From assembly GCA_903970355.1 (NCBI GenBank), contig CAJCIF010000038.1, positions 1-6,638 of the forward strand: 6,638 nucleotides of DNA, read 5' to 3'. This DNA is from Actinomycetota bacterium. GTDB taxonomy: Bacteria; Cyanobacteriota; Vampirovibrionia; Obscuribacterales; Obscuribacteraceae. Below are positions 1-5,711 of this stretch, one piece after another (positions within the stretch are counted from its first letter, which is position 1; the number at the start of each line of letters is the position of its first letter). A program made the translations under genes and the position numbers. The notes below the pieces were generated by a model, which ran no database searches, was not told the origin of the DNA, and saw only the letters and a list, made by a program, of their open reading frames with translations.

Positions 1-543
1 AAGTTGCAAGGTAAACGAGTGGCGATAAGTTCTGTTGCTCATGCCAAGAAATCTGGGTTGGGCGCCGTATTCCAAGACGATCCACTCATTTCCAGCCTGA
101 CCGTAGGCGAGCAGTTTGGTCTATTTAATGCCACCGATAATTTGCGCATGGTCCTGTCATATCTGGGAGTTCTGCAAAAGCGAGAGCAGTCATTTACAGC
201 CAAACGAGTTTTGGCGAGAGCCCAGACCCTTCTGGAGGGCTATGGCTCTTCCTATCCTGCTGTTTTAAACAAATATCCCGCCCAGCTGTCGGGTGGTGCG
301 CTTTCCGTCACCAAAATTGTTAAAGCCCAACTGCAAAGGCCCTTGTCAGTTCTCTTTATGGATGAAGCCTTTACAGGCGTCCAGCGCGACATCTGGCCCC
401 TGATTGTGGAAAAACTCAAAGCCTGGACGGAGGAACACAAAATCACGATCCTTGCTGTCACCCATAGTGATGATGAAATTGCCCGCTGGCAGCCAAAACA
501 AAGGCTGGTAATTCGTGATCAGGAAATTGTGTTTTTTGACTGA
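1..543 (+). CDS. ABC transporter ATP-binding protein, 5'-truncated by window edge
   Basis: This is the C-terminal part of an ABC-type ATPase, the subunit that powers a transporter from the cytoplasmic side. The frame is open to base 1, so the true start and Walker A lie upstream; the TTG at base 4 is probably internal. Numbering residues from that codon, I see a Q-loop (VFQDDP, Q24), a signature LSGGA (95-99), Walker B ending in FMDE (D120, catalytic E121) and an H-loop histidine in VTHSDDE (H154). The protein ends soon after the H-loop, so there is no C-terminal regulatory domain. It is divergent. The signature has Ala instead of the usual Gln, the following RQRVALARA-type helix is replaced by LSVTKIVKAQLQRP, and the D-loop reads FTGVQ without the usual SALD aspartate. 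The substrate cannot be told; nitrate/sulfonate- or molybdate-type importers are possible. The ABC assignment is firm, the subfamily is not. Confidence 0.85.
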   Translation, partial: KLQGKRVAISSVAHAKKSGLGAVFQDDPLISSLTVGEQFGLFNATDNLRMVLSYLGVLQKREQSFTAKRVLARAQTLLEGYGSSYPAVLNKYPAQLSGGALSVTKIVKAQLQRPLSVLFMDEAFTGVQRDIWPLIVEKLKAWTEEHKITILAVTHSDDEIARWQPKQRLVIRDQEIVFFD

Positions 544-552
544 ACTGTTCGC

Positions 553-581
553 TTGAGTTCCCTAACTGGCTTGGGTTTTAT
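553..581 (+). promoter_or_regulatory. possible sigma-70-type promoter for the 112-residue gene
   Basis: TTGAGT (553-558) and TTTTAT (576-581) are separated by exactly 17 bases, and each matches its consensus at four of six positions. It lies just after the ABC gene stop and would leave an untranslated leader of about 155 bases before the ATG at 741. No terminator is visible between the ABC gene and 741, so read-through from upstream is an alternative. The call rests only on spacing and partial consensus. Confidence 0.25.
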
Positions 582-644
582 GAGTCAGATTCTCGCTTAG
601 AAAGATTAAAAGGGTAAACTCGATGACGTTATAGGGATTTCACC

Positions 645-659
645 ATTGATTCCATCAAT
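645..659. promoter_or_regulatory. short perfect inverted repeat, possible operator
   Basis: ATTGAT and ATCAAT are perfect 6-base arms around a TCC spacer in the leader of the 112-residue gene, about 80 bases before its start. The dyad could be a binding site for a dimeric regulator or a small RNA hairpin. Arms this short and AT-rich also arise by chance, so this is only a candidate. Confidence 0.2.
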
Positions 660-740
660 TTCCCGTGCGATCCTATTAGCCTTGAAAACTACGAGCAAAA
701 TCTTTGGTCCAGAAGTCTCAGCAGTTTTCGGAGGTCAAAA

Positions 741-1079
741 ATGGCACTAGGAACCACTATTCCTCTATCCAGCGAGTCCGCTCAACATATGAGCCGGGCT
801 AATCTCAAATCGCTCAAAGCAAAAACCAACTACACAAACAGCTGGCGGTTCTCCATCCAGCGATTTCTCATCCAAACAGTGCAGGACACAATCTCTGCCT
901 TTGTACTGGCTTATAACCAGCGCCAGTACAGTTGTGCTGAATCAGGTCATGTCCTGGCAGTCCGCAATTGGCGCGCTGGAGATATCCCAGTATGCGCACA
1001 CTGCGGAAAATTGGTAATGGGCTTGAAAGATCTCGAAAGAGCAGTTCCAGCTCAATCGGAAGAGCAGATCGCCAGTTAA
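741..1079 (+). CDS. small putative zinc-ribbon protein, function unknown
   Basis: This encodes 112 residues. The start is well supported: GGAGG at 730-734 sits six bases before the ATG. I do not recognise a named family. The first third is basic and Ser/Asn-rich. Residues 34-60 could form an amphipathic helix (SWRFSIQRFLIQTVQ...). The C-terminal half has the layout of a small zinc ribbon: Y-x-C65-x3-G-H70, then a GDIP turn, then C85-x2-C88-G. The GDxPxCxxCG arrangement recurs in small bacterial zinc ribbons. A Cys/His/Cys/Cys metal site is therefore plausible, though only four ligands are present and the second is His. There is no signal peptide or membrane segment, so it is probably cytoplasmic, perhaps binding protein or nucleic acid. 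A strong terminator follows 34 bases after the stop, so the gene ends its transcript. That it is a gene is fairly sure; its role is not. Confidence 0.75.
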   Translation: MALGTTIPLSSESAQHMSRANLKSLKAKTNYTNSWRFSIQRFLIQTVQDTISAFVLAYNQRQYSCAESGHVLAVRNWRAGDIPVCAHCGKLVMGLKDLERAVPAQSEEQIAS

Positions 1080-1096
1080 CGATATCGCTAGTTAAC
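1068..1096 (+). repeat. imperfect 13-base tandem repeat across a stop codon
   Basis: ATCGCCAGTTAAC (1068-1080) is repeated as ATCGCTAGTTAAC (1084-1096) with one mismatch and a three-base spacer (GAT). The first copy encodes the last residues and TAA of the 112-residue protein; the second lies just beyond it. It looks like a local duplication. Confidence 0.55.
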
Positions 1097-1112
1097 TACA
1101 CAAAATTCAATT

Positions 1113-1147
1113 AAAAGGCACGACCCAAACCGTGCCTTTTCGCTTTT
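1113..1147 (+). terminator. rho-independent terminator after the zinc-ribbon gene
   Basis: AAAAGGCACG (1113-1122) pairs perfectly with CGTGCCTTTT (1131-1140) around an 8-base loop, followed by CGCTTTTT. The T run at the end of the stem plus the second T run give a classic intrinsic terminator 34 bases after the stop at 1079. The A-rich left arm means it may also work, more weakly, on the other strand against the convergent LCP gene. Confidence 0.85.
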
Positions 1148-1155
1148 TCAGGTTG

Positions 1156-1317
1156 TTCCGAAATTTGAGCTTATTTCGGATGATCTAAAAAGGTGTCGAT
1201 CGGGGTGGTCGTCGATCATCCGAAATTGGAGCTTAATTCGGAAGATCTACAAAGGTGTTGATCGAGGGTTGTTGTCGATATTCCGAAATTTGAGCTTATT
1301 TCGGATGATCTAAAAAG
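1156..1317. repeat. three tandem copies of a ~62-base stem-loop element
   Basis: Three units begin with TCCGAAAT at 1157, 1219 and 1282 (spacings 62 and 63 bases). The third is cut short and ends near 1317. Units 1 and 3 are identical over 37 bases (1156-1192 and 1281-1317); unit 2 differs at several positions. In units 1 and 3 each head is a hairpin, TCCGAAAT / ATTTCGGA with an 8-base loop holding GAGCT. Unit 2 keeps six base pairs of that stem (TCCGAA / TTCGGA). The heads are followed by GATCTAAAAAGGTG-like sequence and a G-rich stretch flanked by GTCGAT-type words. The array lies between the 3' ends of two convergent genes, typical of REP/BIME-like intergenic elements. It has no open frame, and the spacer is too hairpin-like and the period too uniform with the repeat for CRISPR. 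Confidence 0.85.
1173..1226. repeat. 13-base inverted repeat linking stem-loop units 1 and 2
   Basis: ATTTCGGATGATC (1173-1185) is the exact reverse complement of GATCATCCGAAAT (1214-1226), enclosing 28 bases. The right arm of unit 1's own hairpin can therefore pair instead with the start of unit 2. This gives two mutually exclusive foldings, or a large cruciform. Between units 2 and 3 the same arrangement is reduced to TTCGGAA / TTCCGAA (7 base pairs). Confidence 0.75.
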
Positions 1318-1378
1318 TGCGGAATGAGGATGCTGTTAGTAGGTCTTGCACAAAACTGACAAAGCAGAAAAGTCTGAC

Positions 1379-2746
1379 CTACATTTGTTTGAGAGTGGTG
1401 TCTGGTCCGACGACTACGATAAGGTCGTAAGCGGCTTTAGCGTCCAGGTTAATGACTGACGGAAAGTCATGCAAGGTGGCAACATCGCTTTGCAATTTCT
1501 CCAGATTCTCACCCAGGGCAAAGCGTTTGCTTGTTTGGACAATCTGTTCATGCTGGCAGTCGCTTACATCCACGCGAATGCGATTGCGGACTTTGTATCC
1601 GGCCTTTGTCATTTGCAGTTCGAGCTTTTTAGCCGTTTCATCACTGCCCCGGCCGTATTTAATAATAGCCGTCATTGGTTTTTCAGGCTCAGGCAGTTCG
1701 GCCGCTTCAACAGCATCAGGACCATCCGTATTTTCTGACGAAATATCTGTGGTCATCGCAGAATCTAGAGGCGTGCCACAAACGCGATTGAACACAATTG
1801 CAGAACGAGTCATATCCGGAACCCAATAACTGCCACCTTTTATAAACGTTGAATCGCCCGGCACAATTGCGGTTTCTATTTTTTCAGGGTGCAGATCTTT
1901 TGCAAAACTGGCTAAATAAGCCATTTCTTCGATGGAGAGGTCTGTTGCCACGTAATCGTTTGCACATTTAAAAAGATCGGGGAGCTTGAGGATAACCTGT
2001 GGTTCTTGCAGTTTTTTGGAAACCTGACGGAGAAACCATTGTTGTCTGTCGATTCGTCCGATATCGCCTTTGGCGTCATGCCGAAAACGAACATATTCCT
2101 CGGCTTGGGCAGCATCAAGCGACTGTAGACCAGGGCTAAGAGCGACATGCAATCCGGCGGCGTGGTCGGTGTAGTTCATATTCTTTTCGACTACTACATC
2201 AACCGGACCAAGAATTTCGAAAAGGCGTTTTAGTCCTTTCACATCAACGACAACATAGTGATCGATCGGTACAGCGAAAACCGCTTCAACCGTTTTAACT
2301 GCTAAATCCGGACCGCCTAAAGCGTGAGCAGCATTGATCTTGTCTTCTTTGCCGCGACCATCTGCAATTTCGACCAGACTATCGCGCGGAATTGAAACGA
2401 CTCCCACTCGCTTTGTTTCTGGATCGACGCTTACAACCATCATGGTGTCAGAGCGAGTATTGGCAAAACGTTTCGTATGGGGCCCGTTTGAATCGGTTCC
2501 CATAAGGAGAATGTTCATGCGGTGCGTGGCGCTTGGCACGACATTCATGTTGGTGAGGGCATTCAAAGCATCACCGAACCCAAGCGTTTCGTGGGCATTA
2601 GGCCTCGAGAAATTCTCGGTGGAGGCAAAAATATGGTTATGACGATTGTAGGTGGTAATGGCAAGACCGATGAGAACGCCCAAAGCGAGCGCTAAAGCAA
2701 TGTCCACGACACGCGGAGATGAACCGGCAGAAGAACCACGTTTCAT
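1379..2746 (-). CDS. LytR-CpsA-Psr (LCP) family envelope protein with LytR_C domain
   Basis: LCP enzymes move polyprenyl-diphosphate-linked polymers onto peptidoglycan or other envelope acceptors, acting outside the cytoplasmic membrane. The 455-residue protein has a short basic N-terminus and one membrane segment (about 14-32), so the bulk is extracytoplasmic. The LCP domain spans about 77-245. It shows ILLMGTDS (D85), NTRSDTMM (R98, D100), SIPRD (R121, D122), KINAAHALGG, an HYVVVDVKG stretch, the YVRFRH arginines (R220, R222) and DIGRIDRQQ (D228, R231, R234). These are the acidic and arginine residues that bind metal and pyrophosphate in this family. An acidic Pro/Glu-rich linker (about 335-358) leads to a LytR_C-type domain (about 358-450) ending in VVVGPD. 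The ATG at 2746 has AGGAAAG ending about nine bases upstream. The gene stands alone, convergent with the zinc-ribbon gene and divergent from the peptidase cluster. The exact polymer substrate cannot be told. Confidence 0.93.
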   Translation of the reverse strand: MKRGSSAGSSPRVVDIALALALGVLIGLAITTYNRHNHIFASTENFSRPNAHETLGFGDALNALTNMNVVPSATHRMNILLMGTDSNGPHTKRFANTRSDTMMVVSVDPETKRVGVVSIPRDSLVEIADGRGKEDKINAAHALGGPDLAVKTVEAVFAVPIDHYVVVDVKGLKRLFEILGPVDVVVEKNMNYTDHAAGLHVALSPGLQSLDAAQAEEYVRFRHDAKGDIGRIDRQQWFLRQVSKKLQEPQVILKLPDLFKCANDYVATDLSIEEMAYLASFAKDLHPEKIETAIVPGDSTFIKGGSYWVPDMTRSAIVFNRVCGTPLDSAMTTDISSENTDGPDAVEAAELPEPEKPMTAIIKYGRGSDETAKKLELQMTKAGYKVRNRIRVDVSDCQHEQIVQTSKRFALGENLEKLQSDVATLHDFPSVINLDAKAAYDLIVVVGPDTTLKQM

Positions 2747-2804
2747 CAGGTGAAACTTTCCTATTTACAACCGCCCAATCCATCTTAGCTTGTGCAGTCT
2801 TGGC

Positions 2805-2810
2805 TATACT
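2805..2810 (+). promoter_or_regulatory. possible -10 element for the peptidase cluster
   Basis: TATACT in the 117-base divergent gap matches the TATAAT consensus at five of six positions and lies 54 bases before the TTG at 2864. There is no good -35 hexamer at 16-18 bases upstream (ATCTTA at 2782-2787 is poor). A TG lies one base too far upstream for a standard extended -10. I could not place a convincing promoter for the minus-strand LCP gene in the same gap. Confidence 0.3.
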
Positions 2811-2844
2811 GAAAGCCTACTAAGAATAAAACTAGAATTTACCT

Positions 2845-2865
2845 CGACTTATCAAAGTCGTTTTT
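2845..2865 (+). terminator. small hairpin plus T run at the start of the peptidase gene
   Basis: CGACTT (2845-2850) pairs with AAGTCG (2855-2860) around ATCA, directly followed by TTTTT (2861-2865). The shape is that of a minimal intrinsic terminator or attenuator for plus-strand transcription, though the 6-base-pair stem is weak. The T run overlaps the TTG codon at 2864 that opens the longest frame. This either means the element is not functional or that translation starts further downstream. Confidence 0.35.
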
Positions 2866-4156
2866 GCCCGAAAGCACGGGCCATATTAATTTGGATGCTA
2901 TCGTGACTTCCCAGCCCGTCGATCTCAAGCAGAGTCAGGGACCCAGCGGTTTTATAGACCTCGCCGGGACGATGTTGGTTGTTGACTACGGTCGAATTTA
3001 TCAAGAAGGAACGCCAATAGGCTTTCTTTTTGAGGACGGTTTCCTCAAGGATACGACCGGTCCGTTAGGGATTTCAGATAAGCCCCGCCCAATCGAGGAC
3101 ATTCCCGATTGTGTCTTTCGGGGCATCGATTCGCACGGCGTTAATCTTGTTTTGCCGGGAGCTCGCCGCGGGCCGAATGGCGTTCTTCAATACAATGGCG
3201 TGCGGCTTGACATAGTACACGGACGCATTGCCGGTCTAAATCATGTCTATTGTGGTGAATTTGATGATGATGGCGTGCTTTCCGTGCGCGATCCGCTTGC
3301 TGAAGACGGCTTACGTGTCTTAACTGAAAATAGCCAGCTTACAACACTCTTTGAAGGTCACAGATCAAATGGCGAAGCATGGCGGCATGAGTACACGCGC
3401 CCTCTTTATCGGAAAGATCGGACATACACGATAAACGAAATCATTCGGTATTTTCAGGGGTTCGATAGTCTAACCACAGCACAGAAAAAATACGTGATCG
3501 ATACGATGGCGGTGTGGTCCGCTTGCGGCATTTTGCAATTGGTGCGGAAAAGTGAAGGTGATGCTTCACTGGGTAATGTCCGCCATGGTGCTGCTGGCGT
3601 AACCGGAGTGCGAACCGGCAATGTCACCCTGGATAGAGAAGAATTCGAGAGAGAAATTGAACTCTATGGAAAATATGGAGCACTGGCAGTGGTATCGAAG
3701 GGCATAAAGGATTTTACCGAAGTGCGCTTAAACCTTGTTGTCGCTCACGAATTTGGACACCAGTTGGAATTCGTTCTCACCCAGGCTGCGCAAGAAAAAA
3801 TAACTGATATCTTCGATGCGCGTCGCCGTGCCTGCGACAAACAACACCCGTTGCCAAACAATTACAACGGCTATTCAGAGTTATTGACCCCACCACAAGT
3901 AATGGAGCGCCATTTTCTTTCCGGTTATGCACGCACAAGCATGCACGAGTTTTGGGCGGAGTGCGTTGCTGCATTTTCCGTGAAAGAAAGTCGCGACAAA
4001 TTGAAAGAATTGGAACCCGGAATTTACAAGCTCTTGGAAGATATCATTCTCTCGCCAACCAGCATTCTCAGGCGGACTTTGCATGATACCATCTTGGAAC
4101 TTCAAGCTAGTTTGAGGTTGGGTCGTGAATTTAATAACGATATCCTATCCAGATAA
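2864..4156 (+). CDS. lethal-factor-type (gluzincin) zinc metallopeptidase with novel N-terminal region
   Basis: This is a 430-residue putative zinc peptidase. HEFGH (295-299) supplies two histidine ligands and catalytic E296. In YARTSMHEFWAE, Y355 lies exactly seven residues before E362. This matches the anthrax lethal factor pattern, in which a catalytic tyrosine (Y728) precedes the third ligand glutamate (E735) in EFFAE. The N-terminal half is not recognised. It looks beta-rich and has two similar segments: GRIYQEGTPIG..DGFLKD (43-63) and GRIAGLNHV..DDDGVLSVRD (120-143). A helical stretch (about 188-226) precedes the catalytic domain. No signal peptide is visible, so it is probably cytoplasmic or exported another way. 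The start is uncertain. TTG 2864 is the first possible codon after an in-frame stop at 2810 but has no clear ribosome site and abuts a hairpin. GTG 2903 or ATG 2972 are alternatives and leave the peptidase domain intact. Its 3' end overlaps the next gene by 32 bases. Confidence 0.85.
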   Translation: MPESTGHINLDAIVTSQPVDLKQSQGPSGFIDLAGTMLVVDYGRIYQEGTPIGFLFEDGFLKDTTGPLGISDKPRPIEDIPDCVFRGIDSHGVNLVLPGARRGPNGVLQYNGVRLDIVHGRIAGLNHVYCGEFDDDGVLSVRDPLAEDGLRVLTENSQLTTLFEGHRSNGEAWRHEYTRPLYRKDRTYTINEIIRYFQGFDSLTTAQKKYVIDTMAVWSACGILQLVRKSEGDASLGNVRHGAAGVTGVRTGNVTLDREEFEREIELYGKYGALAVVSKGIKDFTEVRLNLVVAHEFGHQLEFVLTQAAQEKITDIFDARRRACDKQHPLPNNYNGYSELLTPPQVMERHFLSGYARTSMHEFWAECVAAFSVKESRDKLKELEPGIYKLLEDIILSPTSILRRTLHDTILELQASLRLGREFNNDILSR

Positions 4157-5711
4157 AGGCGAAAATAACCTGCCTTTCAATCTGAATGTGCTTATCGGCC
4201 CGGCTCCTTCCTTGATCTTTTCCTTGCTACTTTTTCTATTGGTTCTTAGCCCCGGCGCAACGCTGCCAGCTTTGTCCGCCTCCAGTCAATTACAACCGGT
4301 GTTGAAGGCAATTGACCCTTCTCTTGCCAAGTACGATACGTCAAAGCCAACGGATCAACCGGATAACACGAGCCCCAACCCGGGTGGTACCGTAAATGGT
4401 GCGCCGCTTACGCAACCGCATTACAAATACACTCCTTACGACGATTCACATCCACCGGAAGCTCCCTCTGGTTACCAGACGCCGCAGATGGACCAATCGC
4501 ATGGTTCTTATCCGGCACCTCAAATGGTACAACCGCAATCTTCTGGTGGGCCACAGGAGCCATCTTCTGGTATGCCGCCATCCGGTTCACAGCCATCCGG
4601 TATGGCACCGCAAGCACCAAACGGTTTTCTAACGGGTATACCGGCTCCTAGCCAGGAGCAAGGTGGGATGCCGCAAGCTCCTAATGGTGGTTTTCCTGAT
4701 GAATCGAGCATACCTGCGTTTAACAACAAACCATTGGGCGGGCAGAACCAATCACCGAAAGTTGCTCCCCCCAATACTAATTCCAATACTAATTTTGGAT
4801 CGGCTCAACCACCACTTGCGCCAAGCATAAGCGATCTCAAAAGGCTGGCTCGCCTTGAGCAGGCAGTTTTTGGAGCAAGTTATCCGGAGCATGATTTTGT
4901 GGCACGGTTGGACCACGTCGAGAAAGAAGCACTCGGTAAAGTAACTGCCGGTACACCGACTGAAAGAATTTCGCATCTGGAAGCGAATGTAGGCAGTAAT
5001 CAAGCCGCTTTTGACAATGTTCCCGCTTCAGACAACACTGCCAAAACTCCATCTGTAACAGGCTTTGGTAATGCAGACATCACACGGGTTATACAGGCAA
5101 TTCCAACCAAAAAGAGTGCCGGTGATTACTTCAATAACGTCAAACCGATCACAGGAGACGGCTACGCCCGTTGGACGCATTTTCCAATTCGCATTCGCCT
5201 GCCGCAAGATTCTCCGGAAACCTGGCGTAAGGAGATGGAAGCTGGGGTTGAGAAGTGGAACCACATCATTCCTATAAAGGTTGCTTCACCCCAGGAGCTA
5301 GCCGATATTGAGGTTGTCTGGGTGAATCACATAGTGCCGCGACTGCTCGGCATCACTCGTTTAATAGTTGTTAACGGATCACCTCGCGTACAAATGTACA
5401 TATTGAGGCCGACTTTCTACCTCCTGGCGGTGCCAGAACGCTGTCTCTCTACGGCTTTTACCCACGAGCTCGGACATGCTCTTGGCCTTTACGGTCACAG
5501 CGGAACGCCGGGAGACATTATGTATCCTGTAGAACTCAACATAGATGGCCGATTATCGATGCCGCCAAATGCGACAATAAGTCCGCGTGATATCAACACG
5601 CTCAAAAAAATCTATGAGTCACCGGCACTACCTGGGAACGTAAACCTGCCGAGACCTCTTGAATGGGGTTTTGAGGCGTTTCCTCTTGGAGAAAAAACAT
5701 GTCCGTTCTAA
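4125..5711 (+). CDS. exported proline-rich matrixin-like metalloprotease with LExxxFG repeats
   Basis: This is a 528-residue predicted extracytoplasmic zinc protease. It starts at GTG 4125, seven bases after GAGG (4114-4117); GTG 4188 is an alternative. A hydrophobic stretch at about 29-50 ending in PALSA looks like a signal peptide, cleaved near 50-53, or an N-terminal anchor. Residues 75-233 are a disordered Pro/Gln/Gly/Ser-rich linker with two PQAPNG copies (162-167, 183-188). Next come two repeats of the RLxxLExxxFG type, LKRLARLEQAVFG (238-250) and ARLDHVEKEALG (260-271), plus a partial ISHLEANVG (282-290). The catalytic domain (about 345-500) has WTHFPIRIRL, the HELGHALGLYGHS zinc site (H447, E448, H451, third His probably H458) and a Met-turn GDIMYP (M466), all matrixin-like (clan metzincin). 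The zinc motif is one residue longer than HExxHxxGxxH. There is no clear cysteine-switch propeptide. It overlaps both neighbours, suggesting translational coupling. Confidence 0.9.
   Translation: MNLITISYPDKGENNLPFNLNVLIGPAPSLIFSLLLFLLVLSPGATLPALSASSQLQPVLKAIDPSLAKYDTSKPTDQPDNTSPNPGGTVNGAPLTQPHYKYTPYDDSHPPEAPSGYQTPQMDQSHGSYPAPQMVQPQSSGGPQEPSSGMPPSGSQPSGMAPQAPNGFLTGIPAPSQEQGGMPQAPNGGFPDESSIPAFNNKPLGGQNQSPKVAPPNTNSNTNFGSAQPPLAPSISDLKRLARLEQAVFGASYPEHDFVARLDHVEKEALGKVTAGTPTERISHLEANVGSNQAAFDNVPASDNTAKTPSVTGFGNADITRVIQAIPTKKSAGDYFNNVKPITGDGYARWTHFPIRIRLPQDSPETWRKEMEAGVEKWNHIIPIKVASPQELADIEVVWVNHIVPRLLGITRLIVVNGSPRVQMYILRPTFYLLAVPERCLSTAFTHELGHALGLYGHSGTPGDIMYPVELNIDGRLSMPPNATISPRDINTLKKIYESPALPGNVNLPRPLEWGFEAFPLGEKTCPF
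4771..4794 (+). repeat. 12-base in-frame tandem duplication in the linker
   Basis: CCAATACTAATT occurs twice in perfect tandem (4771-4782, 4783-4794). It adds four codons to the disordered linker of the matrixin-like protein, giving NTNSNTN (217-223). The copies are identical, so it is probably a recent slippage event. Confidence 0.8.

Noticed and set aside
1156..1317. CRISPR array
   Set aside because: Only three units, the 'spacers' are similar to each other, and the whole unit repeats, including G-rich parts. No cas gene is nearby.
1341..1380. Terminator for the LCP gene (AGGTC/GACCT arms just past its stop, minus strand)
   Set aside because: The stem is 5 base pairs with a 30-base loop and no T run follows on the minus strand.
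1452..1829. Plus-strand open frames inside the LCP gene
   Set aside because: They lie antisense to a strongly conserved LCP/LytR_C coding region and have no recognisable domain or ribosome site.
4188..4190. GTG as the true start of the matrixin-like protein
   Set aside because: It would give a shorter signal peptide but lacks a clear ribosome site and a positive n-region. GTG 4125 has GAGG at good spacing, so it was kept as first choice.
4396..4786. Open frames in other phases across the proline-rich linker (both strands)
   Set aside because: Low-complexity GC-rich codons keep the other frames open. The protein sequences are compositionally biased shadows of the linker.
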